From NCBI GenBank assembly GCA_027686065.1, contig JAQCTH010000035.1:1-39652 (forward strand): 39,652 bases of DNA, given 5' to 3'. Source of the DNA: Clostridiaceae bacterium AF10-41. Its GTDB lineage: Bacteria > Bacillota > Clostridia > Clostridiales > Clostridiaceae. A program made the position numbers and the translations under genes. Under the pieces are notes generated by a model. It was not told where the DNA came from, made no database searches, and was given only the letters and a program-made list of their open reading frames with translations. Of the stretch, positions 7,246 through 15,370 are shown one piece after another; the first letter of the stretch is position 1; each line of letters opens with the position of its first letter.

Positions 7246-8193
7246 ATGTACTTTTTAGGGATAGATGGTGGCGGTACTAAAACATGCTTCACATTAATAA
7301 ATGAAAATGGAAAAGTTATTAATAGAGTTATAAAGGGAACTTGTCATCCAGCTCAAATAGGATTTACTAATCTGGAGATATTATTGACTGAAGGATTAGA
7401 AGAAATAATGAAGTCTAGTAATATTTCTAAAAAAGAAATTACAAAAAGTTATTTAGGATTAGCTGGCTATGGAATAGTAAAAGAAATTGCAGAAGGAATA
7501 GCACAAGTTGTTTCTAGAGTATTTAGTAAAATGGATTATATTTTAAATAATGATGTTAGAGTTGCAATAGCAGGTGCATTGGCAGGCGAGGATGGTATTA
7601 ATGTTGTCGCTGGTACAGGGTCAATAGCATTAGCATTAAAAGATGAAAAAGTCTTAAGATGTGGTGGATGGGGCTACTCTATAGGTGATGAAGCTTCAGC
7701 ATATTGGATAGGTAAAAAAGCATTAGCTTTATTTAGTAAACAAAGTGATGGAAGATTAGAAAAAGCACCATTATATGAAATATTTAAAAAGGAACTTAAC
7801 TTAAAGACTGATTTTGAAATAGTTTCTTATGTAAATGAAAAGTTAAAAGGTGATAGAGGCGAAATAGCAAAGCTTGCTAAACTATGCTCTGATGCTGCAA
7901 AATCTGGAGATGAGGGTGCAATAGCAATCTTTAATGAAGCTGCTATAGAACTTTCACAAATGATAAGAACATTAGTAAAAAATTATGATGAAAATGTAGT
8001 AAAAGTATCATATACAGGCGGAGTATTCAAAAGTGGAGATCTAATTCTAAAGCCATTAAGAGAAAACTTAAAAGGATGCAATATTGAGTTAGTAGAGCCG
8101 CAGTTAGATCCTGATTTGGGTGCATGTTTGCTTGCATATATTAATTCAGGAAATAAGATTACTAAAGAAATCATAAGAAAAATGAAAGAATGA
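7246..8193 (+). CDS. BadF/BadG-type amino-sugar kinase (NagK/MurK-like)
   Basis: A 315-residue ASKHA-fold kinase. The N-terminal FLGIDGGGTKTCFTLINENG is the phosphate-1 motif; NDVRVAIAGAL with NVVAGTGSIALA is the phosphate-2 region; SYTGGVFKSGDLI near the C-terminus is the adenosine motif. It belongs to the BadF/BadG/BcrA/BcrD family, which includes GlcNAc kinase and Clostridium acetobutylicum MurK, which phosphorylates both MurNAc and GlcNAc. Its position directly after the GH170 gene fits phosphorylation of the unphosphorylated sugar (GlcNAc or MurNAc) released by that enzyme. ATG is preceded by TTGGAGGT. A strong terminator ends the unit. Which sugar it prefers is inference. Confidence 0.85.
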   Translation: MYFLGIDGGGTKTCFTLINENGKVINRVIKGTCHPAQIGFTNLEILLTEGLEEIMKSSNISKKEITKSYLGLAGYGIVKEIAEGIAQVVSRVFSKMDYILNNDVRVAIAGALAGEDGINVVAGTGSIALALKDEKVLRCGGWGYSIGDEASAYWIGKKALALFSKQSDGRLEKAPLYEIFKKELNLKTDFEIVSYVNEKLKGDRGEIAKLAKLCSDAAKSGDEGAIAIFNEAAIELSQMIRTLVKNYDENVVKVSYTGGVFKSGDLILKPLRENLKGCNIELVEPQLDPDLGACLLAYINSGNKITKEIIRKMKE

Positions 8194-8255
8194 GAAATTG
8201 AAAAAATAATTTAGGTAATCTGAATTATAGGAAAAAATGAAGAAGTTATTTAAAT

Positions 8256-8297
8256 AAAAAGAGAAATTCTTGCGAATTTCTCTTTTTATTTTTTAAT
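8256..8297 (+). terminator. Bidirectional terminator between the kinase and CDF genes
   Basis: A 14-base-pair stem (8256-8269 with 8274-8287) with loop TTGC, flanked by T-runs on the plus strand and A-runs that become T-runs on the minus strand. It can serve both the plus-strand sugar operon and the convergent CDF gene. Confidence 0.85.
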
Positions 8298-8310
8298 TAT
8301 CTATTATCAA

Positions 8311-9489
8311 TTACATAAAATCATAGTCAACAGTAATTACACAATTGTATTGTGGATGTTCTTCTTTTATGGATGTCTTTATATCAGATATCATTTTTTC
8401 TTGCTTTTCCTTATTTCCCGATTCTGAAGCTTCTAAGACTATATCAAATATCAAGTTTTTAATATCGCCTTCACCAACTATTCTAAAATCATGCATTGAT
8501 TTTATTTCAGGATATTTTCTAAGAATTTTTTCAACGTAATCCCAAGTTTCTTTTATTTCATCTGTAAGAACACAAATTGGATCCATATGAATTACTAAAT
8601 GTAAATTTAAATCCGCAGATATCTCTCGCTCAGCTTTATCTATTACGTTATGAATTTCCATTATATCTACATCAGCTGGAATTTCAGCATGTAATGAAGC
8701 TATAATTCTTCCAGGACCGTAGTTATGAACTATTAAATCATGAACTCCTGATATAAGTGGATAAGCTAATATTTTTTCACATAGTTCATTTACAAGTTCA
8801 GGATCTGGTGCTTCTCCAAGTAAGGGATTTAAAGTTTCTCTTACTAATCCAAAGCCAGCATATAAAATCGCTAGTGCCACAAATATACCAATATATCCAT
8901 CTATAGGTAGGCTTGTGAACTTAGCAAGTAAAAATGAAATTACAACTGTACTAGAAGTAAAAACATCCCCTAAAGCATCTGTAGCAGCAGCCTTTAATGC
9001 AGATGAATTAATAGTATTTCCTATAAATCTATTAAAAGTTGAAAGCCATATTTTAAATCCAATTGAAACTAAAAGCAAAATAAATGGTATTAATTCAAAA
9101 GTTATAACTTGAGGATTCATAATCCTTTCAATAGAGGATTTAACAAACTGTACACCAACAAGCATTACCATGAAAGCAACTAAAAGTGCTGATAAATATT
9201 CTATTCTACCATGTCCAAATGGATGCTCAGCATCAGCAGGCTTGTTTGACATTTTGAAACCAATAATAGTAATTATAGATGAAGCAGCATCAGATAAATT
9301 ATTAAAGGCATCTGCAGAAATCGCAATTGATCCAACTAGCATACCAACTGAAAATTTTATTACAAACAAAATAAAATTAATTATAATTCCAATAACTCCA
9401 CCTAAAGTACCATAAGAATTACGTACCTTTGGATTTTTTGTATCTTCATTATTTTTAACAAATGACTTAACTAAAAAATTAGAAATCAC
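8311..9489 (-). CDS. Cation diffusion facilitator (CDF) family metal exporter
   Basis: A 392-residue CDF transporter that exchanges divalent metal (Zn, Fe, Mn or Cd) for protons. The membrane domain has the family signature SADAFNNLSDAAS (Asp60, Asp67 in the second membrane segment), HPFGHGRIEYL (His89, His93) and DALGDVFTSS in the fifth. The last ~180 residues include a ferredoxin-like cytoplasmic domain with DLIVHNYGPG and HLVIHMDP, plus a C-terminal extension. I choose the GTG at 9487-9489, with TAGGAG seven bases upstream; the resulting start MISNFLVKSF matches the usual clostridial CDF N-terminus. An in-frame TTG at 9522 would add 11 residues but lies upstream of that ribosome binding site. 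Metal specificity is not readable. Confidence 0.9.
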   Translation of the reverse strand: MISNFLVKSFVKNNEDTKNPKVRNSYGTLGGVIGIIINFILFVIKFSVGMLVGSIAISADAFNNLSDAASSIITIIGFKMSNKPADAEHPFGHGRIEYLSALLVAFMVMLVGVQFVKSSIERIMNPQVITFELIPFILLLVSIGFKIWLSTFNRFIGNTINSSALKAAATDALGDVFTSSTVVISFLLAKFTSLPIDGYIGIFVALAILYAGFGLVRETLNPLLGEAPDPELVNELCEKILAYPLISGVHDLIVHNYGPGRIIASLHAEIPADVDIMEIHNVIDKAEREISADLNLHLVIHMDPICVLTDEIKETWDYVEKILRKYPEIKSMHDFRIVGEGDIKNLIFDIVLEASESGNKEKQEKMISDIKTSIKEEHPQYNCVITVDYDFM

Positions 9490-9570
9490 AGTATCACTCC
9501 TATCTATATAATATTTTCCCAAGTAGTTATTTATATATTCAAACTTTTTTAGGAAACAGGTATAATAAGT

Positions 9571-9609
9571 AACAGGGAACAGGGAACAGGGAACAGGGAA
9601 CAGGTAACA
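9571..9609 (+). repeat. Heptamer tandem repeat AACAGGG, tract 1
   Basis: Four exact AACAGGG units, one AACAGGT and a partial unit, about 5.6 copies. It lies at the start of the non-coding gap between the CDF and M18 genes. Its G content stands out from the surrounding AT-rich DNA. Confidence 0.9.
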
Positions 9610-9760
9610 AATAAAATATATAATTATTGATGTAATGTTCTTCGAGTTACTAAAAATAAATTAACTTTATATTCTTAAATTTAAAATATAAAACAGATTC
9701 ATATTATTATATTTTAAATTTAACCTATTATTAATTGAAATATATAAGAATTATTATATA

Positions 9761-9872
9761 CTAAAATTTACTAATTTCAATTACAATAAAATTTAAAAGA
9801 AGTTAAAGTTAAATAGATTTAAGATATAAAAAAGGTATATTAAAATTTACTAAGTTCAATTATAATAAAAGT
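9761..9872 (+). repeat. Imperfect 33-nt direct repeat, two copies 79 bases apart
   Basis: Copies at 9761-9793 and 9840-9872 share TAAAATTTACTAA and AATAAAA with few differences between. They lie between the two heptamer tracts. No ORF with a ribosome binding site is visible in 9523-10136, which otherwise holds only the start-proximal region of the M18 gene. Confidence 0.6.
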
Positions 9873-9910
9873 TATAAATAGTTATAAAATGCGAAGCAAG
9901 CTTCTTAGGT

Positions 9911-9942
9911 AACAGGTAACAGGGAACAGGGAACAGGGAACA
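9911..9942 (+). repeat. Heptamer tandem repeat AACAGGG, tract 2
   Basis: One AACAGGT, three AACAGGG and a partial unit, same orientation as tract 1 and 301 bases beyond it. The two tracts bracket a stretch with no gene. Confidence 0.9.
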
Positions 9943-10136
9943 AGCTCAATTATAGTCTGCTCCACTTAACTAAGTTTTTAATTTCCCTCACCAATTATTT
10001 TTTACAAATAACTTAATTCATTCTTAATTTAAATTCTTAATATAAGTTGGCGAAGGTAAATAGAATATGCTTATGAAACATATTTATTCATCCTAGCCTT
10101 TATATTAGCAATTTACAACAAACTGGAGGTAAATAA

Positions 10137-11432
10137 ATGGAAAGAGAATTAGCATTAGATTTAGTAGACTTTTTATATAAGAGTCCAACAGCATATCACT
10201 CAGTTAAAACTATAAAAGAAAGATTAGATTTAAATGGTTTTAGTGAAGTAAAAGAAAGTGAAAAATGGAACTTACAAAAAGAAGGTAAGTATTATGTTAT
10301 AAAAAATGATTCAGCACTTATTGCATTTACTGTTGGGAATGGAGATGTTGAAGAAGACGGATTTAAATTAATAGGAGCACATACTGATTCACCAGGGTTT
10401 AGGGTAAAAGCAAATCCGGAAATGGTTTCAGAAGGAAAGTATTTAAAGCTAAATACTGAAGTCTATGGTGGACCTATTCTTTATACTTGGTTTGATAGAC
10501 CTTTAGGTTTAGCAGGAAAAGTAACATTAAAAGGACAATCACCTTTAAAACCAGAAGTAAAGCTTGTTAATATTAACAAACCACTTCTTATAATACCAAG
10601 CATTGCTATTCATATGAATAGAGCAGTAAATGAAGGCTTTAATATAAATAGACAAAAAGATACATTACCTTTATTGAGTCTTATAAATGATAAGTTTGAG
10701 AAAAATGGATTCTTAGTTAATGTTTTAGCAGATGAATTAAAAGTTGATGTAAATGAAGTATTAGGCTTTGATTTAGGATTATACGAAGTAGAAAAGGGAG
10801 CTTTAATAGGATTAAATGAAGAGTTTATATCATCAGGCAGATTAGATGATATGTGGATGGTTTATACAGGAATTCAAGCTTTAATAGATAGTAAAGTAAA
10901 CAAATCAACTAAGGTTATGGTTTGTATGGATAATGAAGAAATAGGAAGTCTTACAGCTCAAGGAGCAAACTCAGCATTATTATTAAATATTTTAGAAAGA
11001 ATAACTTTATCATTAGGAAAAGATAGAGAAGGAATGCATAGAGCATTATCAAATTCAATAATGATTTCAGCTGATTTAGCTCATGCTGTGCATCCAAATG
11101 CAGAAGAAAAACATGATCCAACAAATAGACCAGTTTTAGGCGAAGGACCAGTATTAAAAACTGCAGCTTCAGGGAGCTACAGTACAGATAGTTATAATGC
11201 AGCTATTTTTGAAGGACTTTGCAAAAAATCAGAAGTTCCATATCAAAAATTCTTTAACAGATCTGATGTTAGAGGAGGAACAACTATAGGACCTATAACA
11301 GCATCATTATTGACAATTCCTGTTATGGATATGGGGGCACCTCTACTTTCAATGCACTCAATAAGGGAATTAGCATCAGTAAAAGATAATTTTTATACTA
11401 TAAAGTTATTTACTGAATTTTATAATTCTTAA
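10137..11432 (+). CDS. M18-family metalloaminopeptidase (aspartyl aminopeptidase type)
   Basis: A 431-residue M18 peptidase, cytosolic, removing N-terminal (often acidic) residues from peptides using two zinc ions. Landmarks: GAHTDSPGFRVK (His82 metal ligand, Asp84), SGRLDDMWMV near residue 234 (bridging Asp), CMDNEEIGS near 263 (catalytic Glu pair), and SMHSIRELAS near 404 (last His ligand). Length is typical of the family. ATG follows CTGGAGGT. It is a single-gene unit ending in a strong terminator. It has no evident link to the flanking sugar operons beyond possible use in peptide recycling. Confidence 0.93.
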   Translation: MERELALDLVDFLYKSPTAYHSVKTIKERLDLNGFSEVKESEKWNLQKEGKYYVIKNDSALIAFTVGNGDVEEDGFKLIGAHTDSPGFRVKANPEMVSEGKYLKLNTEVYGGPILYTWFDRPLGLAGKVTLKGQSPLKPEVKLVNINKPLLIIPSIAIHMNRAVNEGFNINRQKDTLPLLSLINDKFEKNGFLVNVLADELKVDVNEVLGFDLGLYEVEKGALIGLNEEFISSGRLDDMWMVYTGIQALIDSKVNKSTKVMVCMDNEEIGSLTAQGANSALLLNILERITLSLGKDREGMHRALSNSIMISADLAHAVHPNAEEKHDPTNRPVLGEGPVLKTAASGSYSTDSYNAAIFEGLCKKSEVPYQKFFNRSDVRGGTTIGPITASLLTIPVMDMGAPLLSMHSIRELASVKDNFYTIKLFTEFYNS

Positions 11433-11482
11433 TAAATATAACTTATATTTAAATATTAGTAATTAAATACAAACAATTACTC

Positions 11483-11514
11483 AAGAAACTCAGTTAAAAC
11501 TGGGTTTCTTTTTT
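11483..11514 (+). terminator. Rho-independent terminator of the M18 gene
   Basis: AAGAAACTCAGTT (11483-11495) pairs with AACTGGGTTTCTT (11498-11510), with a T-run at 11509-11514. Confidence 0.9.
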
Positions 11515-11520
11515 GCTATA

Positions 11521-11567
11521 AGGAAATTATAAAAAGATTATCAGTGGATGGCTACTTATAATTTCTT
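11521..11567 (+). repeat. Dispersed palindromic element, copy A
   Basis: AGGAAATTATAA (11521-11532) and TTATAATTTCTT (11556-11567) form a 12-base inverted repeat around a 23-base centre containing GGATGGCTA. A related element with the same 23-base spacing is at 32827-32867. Both lie within 10 bases of a terminator. Confidence 0.55.
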
Positions 11568-11707
11568 TCTTTTAGTTTTCCAGTAAGCATACGTAAGTTT
11601 GTGTTGATCTGGAGTAAAGCTATAGAATAAGCCAATTTACATATATCTACTTTTTATTACAAATAATCAATTATACACATAGCAATTTGCTTTGTCAATG
11701 TCATGAA

Positions 11708-11724
11708 ATGAAATAAAATTTCAT
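11708..11724 (+). promoter_or_regulatory. Operator 1 at the murQ promoter (TGAAAT-N3-ATTTCA)
   Basis: ATGAAAT-AAA-ATTTCAT, a perfect 7+3+7 palindrome just upstream of the -35 box, with the same arms as the site at 4206-4222. Probably bound by the RpiR-family regulator encoded last in this operon. Confidence 0.65.
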
Positions 11725-11734
11725 AATAAAACTA

Positions 11735-11761
11735 TTGAAATATCATTTCAGATGTGATAAT
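11735..11761 (+). promoter_or_regulatory. murQ operon promoter with overlapping operator 2
   Basis: TTGAAA (11735-11740), 15-base spacer and GATAAT (11756-11761) preceded by TG-T, an extended -10. TGAAAT-ATC-ATTTCA (11736-11750) is a second perfect operator covering the -35 and spacer, centred 27 bases from operator 1. Binding here should block transcription. Confidence 0.65.
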
Positions 11762-11773
11762 ATAATGTTGTAC

Positions 11774-11787
11774 TGAAAACGTAGTCA
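11774..11787 (+). promoter_or_regulatory. cre-like site downstream of the murQ promoter
   Basis: TGAAAACGTAGTCA matches the CcpA consensus TGWAARCGYTWNCW at 12 of 14 positions. Just downstream of the -10, it is placed to act as a roadblock when preferred sugars are present. Confidence 0.5.
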
Positions 11788-11825
11788 AAATATTTTGAAA
11801 GTTATACTTAGTTCGGAGGTATTAT

Positions 11826-12734
11826 ATGAAAAAAATAGATTTAGAAAAATTAACAACTGAAAGTAGAAATCAAAATACCCTAGACATAGATAAGGTTTCA
11901 ACCTTAGAAATGGTAAAGAAGATTAATAATGAAGATAAGAAAGTTGCAGAAGCAGTAGAAGCAGAGCTACCAAAGATTGCGGAAGCTATAGATGGAATAG
12001 TAAAAGGTATGCACAAAGGAGGTAGATTAATCTATATAGGTGCAGGAACATCAGGAAGACTTGGAATATTAGATGCATCAGAATGTCCACCAACATATGG
12101 AGTTTCAGAAGAATTAGTTCAAGGAATTATAGCGGGAGGACAAGAAGCAATCTTTAGAGCAAAAGAAGGTGCGGAAGATTCAAGAGAATTGGCTGTTGAA
12201 GATTTAAAAGCAAAGGCTTTAAATGAAAATGATACAGTGGTTGGATTAGCAGCATCAGGTAGAACACCTTATGTAATAGGTGGACTTGAGTATGCTAATG
12301 AAATTGGAGCATTAACAGTAGCAGTTACTTGTAATGCAGATTCAGAAGTTTCAAAAGCAGCTAAAGTTTCAATAGCGCCAGTAGTAGGGGCAGAGGTAGT
12401 TACAGGATCAACAAGATTAAAATCTGGAACTGCTCAAAAGTTAGTTTTGAATATGCTATCAACAGGAGTAATGATAAAGCTTGGAAAAGTTTATGGAAAC
12501 TTAATGGTAGATGTAAGAGCAACAAATGCAAAATTAGTTGAAAGAGCTAAGAAGATAGTTTGTGAAGCTACTGGAATAGATAGAGAAGAATCAGAACAAT
12601 TCTTAATAGAAACAAATTTTGATGTTAAGCTTTCAATATTTATGATATTATCAAAATTAAATAAAAATGAAGCTAAAAATATCCTAGACAATAATAATGG
12701 ATATATAGCAGAAGCTTTAAAAAGTATAAAGTAA
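11826..12734 (+). CDS. murQ: N-acetylmuramic acid 6-phosphate etherase MurQ
   Basis: A 302-residue MurQ. It cleaves the D-lactyl ether of MurNAc-6P to give GlcNAc-6P and lactate in the cytoplasm, the key step of MurNAc catabolism and wall recycling. The N-terminus [19 protein letters not shown] is diagnostic. The SIS domain carries [20 protein letters not shown], with Glu86 and Glu117 at the positions of the catalytic Glu83 and Glu114 of the Escherichia coli enzyme (three-residue offset). Length matches the family. ATG follows CGGAGGT. First gene of the unit murQ-murP-mupG-murR under a promoter with two palindromic operators and a cre-like site. Confidence 0.97.
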   Translation: MKKIDLEKLTTESRNQNTLDIDKVSTLEMVKKINNEDKKVAEAVEAELPKIAEAIDGIVKGMHKGGRLIYIGAGTSGRLGILDASECPPTYGVSEELVQGIIAGGQEAIFRAKEGAEDSRELAVEDLKAKALNENDTVVGLAASGRTPYVIGGLEYANEIGALTVAVTCNADSEVSKAAKVSIAPVVGAEVVTGSTRLKSGTAQKLVLNMLSTGVMIKLGKVYGNLMVDVRATNAKLVERAKKIVCEATGIDREESEQFLIETNFDVKLSIFMILSKLNKNEAKNILDNNNGYIAEALKSIK

Positions 12735-12813
12735 TAAAAGTTAAGAGCATAAATAAATAAAAGGCTACAAAATATAAACAAAAAAATAAGACAATAAGAT
12801 GGAGGGACTTAAA

Positions 12814-14175
12814 ATGACAAATGCTGAAATTGCAAAAAATTTAGTTGAATTACTAGGTGGAAAAGAAAATATAAAATCAGTTGCTAATTGTATGACTCGT
12901 TGCAGATTAGAACTTAGAGATTACTCAAAAGCTGACATGGAAAAAATAAAGAAGTCAGAAGGAGCTTTAGGAGTTGTTAATGCAGAAGGTCAATTACAAG
13001 TAATATATGGACCAGGTAAGGTTAATAAAGTTACAGCTGAGGTTAGTAAAATAGTTGGTAAACCTGTTCTTTTAGGAGAAGATGCTGTTAAGGCAACAAA
13101 AGAAAAATTAAAAGAAAAAAATGATACAAAGTTTAAAAATTTACTTAAGAAATTAGGAAATGTATTTATACCATTAATACCGTTATTTGTAGCATGTGGA
13201 CTTGTACTTGCTGTAAATAATATTTGTAATGTACAATTTGGAGATGCTTATAAGACAACTACAGCAGCTCAAATTATAGGACTTGTTGGTAATGGTGTAT
13301 TCTCAATACTATCAATTTTAGTAGGTGTAAATGCAGCAAAAGAATTTGGTTCAGATATGCCAATGATGGGTGGAGTATTAGGTGGAATACTTTCATCAGC
13401 AGCACTAGCTAATATTACACTTTTTGGAAAGCCTTTAACACCAGGTAGAGGTGGAATTATATCAGTTATATTAGTTGTTGTTCTATCAGTTTATATAGAA
13501 AAAGCTTGTAGAAAAGTTGTACCAGATGTATTAGATTTGTTTGTAACACCATTAGTTACATTAACTTTATCAGTACTTGCAGCATTATTTATTCTTCAAC
13601 CAGTAGGTGGATTTATTTCAGATTCAATTGGTACTTTAGTTGCTCAAACAATTGCATCAGACAATATGGTTATATCAGTAATTTCAGGAGCAGTTTCAGG
13701 TGCTTTATTCTTACCACTAGTTATGACTGGAATGCACCAAGCGTTAACACCAATACATGCAGATTTAATAGCTAATGCAGGTTTTACAGTATTACTTCCG
13801 ATATTAGCAACAGCAGGTATGGCACAAGTAGGAGCTACTATAGCAGTACTTAGAAGAACTAAAAATGAAAGATTAAAGAAGACAGCTAAAAATGGATTAG
13901 TACCAGGGTTCTTAGGAATAGGAGAACCTTTAATATACGGTATAACATTACCACTTGGAAAACCATTCCTAGGAGCTTGTTTAGGAGCCGGAGTTGGTGG
14001 AGCTGTAATGGCAATCTTCAAGGTTGGAGCAGTAGCAATGGGAGTATCAGGATTACCACTAGCATTATTAATAGCTGATGGAAAAATGTTTGTATTCTTA
14101 ATTGGAGTAGTTGTATCATATGTAGCAGGATATATATTTACAGAAATGCTTGGATTTGAAGATCCAGTAGAATAA
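12814..14175 (+). CDS. murP: MurNAc-type PTS EIIBC permease (MurP-like)
   Basis: A 453-residue fusion of a glucose-superfamily IIB domain (about 1-90) and a IIC domain (about 115-453). Cys26 in VANCMTRCRLEL is the phosphorylation site; Cys30 replaces the Leu usually seen in NCxTRLR. The IIC part has about ten hydrophobic segments and the motifs MTGMHQALTPI and GIGEPLIYGITLPL. No IIA domain is attached, so like E. coli MurP it must borrow a glucose-type EIIA made elsewhere. I use the ATG at 12814 after GGAGGG; the ATG at 12799 overlaps that site. Flanking murQ and mupG make MurNAc or MurNAc-GlcNAc the likely substrate. Confidence 0.9.
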   Translation: MTNAEIAKNLVELLGGKENIKSVANCMTRCRLELRDYSKADMEKIKKSEGALGVVNAEGQLQVIYGPGKVNKVTAEVSKIVGKPVLLGEDAVKATKEKLKEKNDTKFKNLLKKLGNVFIPLIPLFVACGLVLAVNNICNVQFGDAYKTTTAAQIIGLVGNGVFSILSILVGVNAAKEFGSDMPMMGGVLGGILSSAALANITLFGKPLTPGRGGIISVILVVVLSVYIEKACRKVVPDVLDLFVTPLVTLTLSVLAALFILQPVGGFISDSIGTLVAQTIASDNMVISVISGAVSGALFLPLVMTGMHQALTPIHADLIANAGFTVLLPILATAGMAQVGATIAVLRRTKNERLKKTAKNGLVPGFLGIGEPLIYGITLPLGKPFLGACLGAGVGGAVMAIFKVGAVAMGVSGLPLALLIADGKMFVFLIGVVVSYVAGYIFTEMLGFEDPVE

Positions 14176-14264
14176 TTAAAAATTAAGAATAAAGAATAAA
14201 GAATGAAGAATGAAGAATTATAATATTAATTCTTCATTCTTTATTTCAAACTGGAGGTTTTTTT
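14176..14264 (+). repeat. Intercistronic heptamer repeats and hairpin between murP and mupG
   Basis: Near-repeats of GAATAAA and GAATGAA run from about 14187 to 14217. AATGAAGAATTA (14209-14220) pairs with TAATTCTTCATT (14227-14238) over a 6-base loop, and a shifted longer pairing of the same arms is possible. It lacks GC pairs, so strong termination is doubtful; it may protect the upstream mRNA or tune downstream expression. Confidence 0.55.
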
Positions 14265-15344
14265 ATGTATTATGGATTTTCTGTTTATTTTGGACTTGAT
14301 AACACAAAAGAAGAAAATATTCAATTATTAAAGGATGCGCATAGTTTAGGTTTTGAAAGAGTATTTACGTCTCTTCATATACCGGAAGCTAATTATGAAG
14401 TTTTAAAGGTGGAAGTCAGGGAGTTTTTTAATTTATCTAAAGAATATGATATGGATATAATTAGTGATATATCTCCAAATACTTTTAAATTTCTTGATTT
14501 AGAAGATATGGATTTAAAAGGATTAAGGGATATGGGAGTAAAAACTATTAGAATTGATTTTGGTTATAGTGAAGAAAATATAGCTAAAATGAGTAGAAAT
14601 GAATATGGTATAAAGATTCAATTAAATGCTTCAACTATTACTGAAAGATTTTTTGAAGAACTTGATAAATACTCACCAGATTATAGTAATATAGATGCTT
14701 TGCATAATTTTTATCCTAGAATTGGAACAGGGATATCTGAAGAATGTATGATAGATAAAAATAGAATACTTAAAAAGAGAGGGATAAAGCCTTGTGCATT
14801 TGTTCAATCAAATAATAGGAAAAGAAGTCCATTAAAAGATGGGCTGCCAACCCTTGAAGACCATAGAGGACTAAGTGTAAGAGAAGCTGCAAATCACTTA
14901 TTTGCTTTAGAAAATGAGTCTGTTTTTATAGGCGACTCTCTTCCTGCTTATGAAGAATTAAAAGATTTATCATCATTAAAGCAGGATGTTGTAGAGCTAG
15001 ATATAGAAATAAAAACTAATGATGAATTAATTCTTAGAATTTTAAATAATATATATTCATCAAGGACAGATGAAGCAAGAGATGCTATAAGAGCAAGTGA
15101 AAGTAGACTTATTCTAGAAGGTGGTACTATAGAACCTTTTAATACAGTAAGTAAGAAATATGGAGATATATCTGTAGATAATAAAGACTATATGAGATAC
15201 ATGGGTGAACTTGAAATATTGAAAAGAAACCAAGAAGCAGATCCTAGAACAAATATTGTAGCTTCTGTTTTACAAAAAGACTTTTATTTATTAAAATATA
15301 TATGTAACGGAAAAAAATTTCATTTTAATATAATTAATAAATAA
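14265..15344 (+). CDS. mupG: 6-phospho-N-acetylmuramidase MupG (GH170 / DUF871)
   Basis: A 359-residue GH170 family TIM-barrel protein, the second copy in this window. S. aureus MupG hydrolyses MurNAc-6P-GlcNAc, delivered by a PTS, to MurNAc-6P and GlcNAc. The neighbourhood here (murQ, EIIBC, murR) is the same kind as the characterised S. aureus locus, so this copy is the better candidate for classic MupG activity. Visible motifs: GFSVYFGLDNTKEENIQLL, DALHNFYPRIGTG near residue 145, KDGLPTLEDHRGLS near 190 and RASESRLIL near 280. It lacks the extra residues before DGLPTLE found in copy 1 at 6137-7231. ATG follows CTGGAGG. No signal peptide: cytoplasmic. Confidence 0.92.
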   Translation: MYYGFSVYFGLDNTKEENIQLLKDAHSLGFERVFTSLHIPEANYEVLKVEVREFFNLSKEYDMDIISDISPNTFKFLDLEDMDLKGLRDMGVKTIRIDFGYSEENIAKMSRNEYGIKIQLNASTITERFFEELDKYSPDYSNIDALHNFYPRIGTGISEECMIDKNRILKKRGIKPCAFVQSNNRKRSPLKDGLPTLEDHRGLSVREAANHLFALENESVFIGDSLPAYEELKDLSSLKQDVVELDIEIKTNDELILRILNNIYSSRTDEARDAIRASESRLILEGGTIEPFNTVSKKYGDISVDNKDYMRYMGELEILKRNQEADPRTNIVASVLQKDFYLLKYICNGKKFHFNIINK

Positions 15345-15370
15345 GTCAAAAAAGATGGTAGGGTGTGAAA

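Noticed and set aside
7983..8174. Minus-strand open frame within the kinase gene
   Set aside because: Lies wholly within a well-supported coding region, has no ribosome binding site and no recognisable protein features.
9571..9942. Possible CRISPR array
   Set aside because: The repeats are 7-base head-to-tail units with no unique spacers of 30-40 bases, and no cas genes are present.
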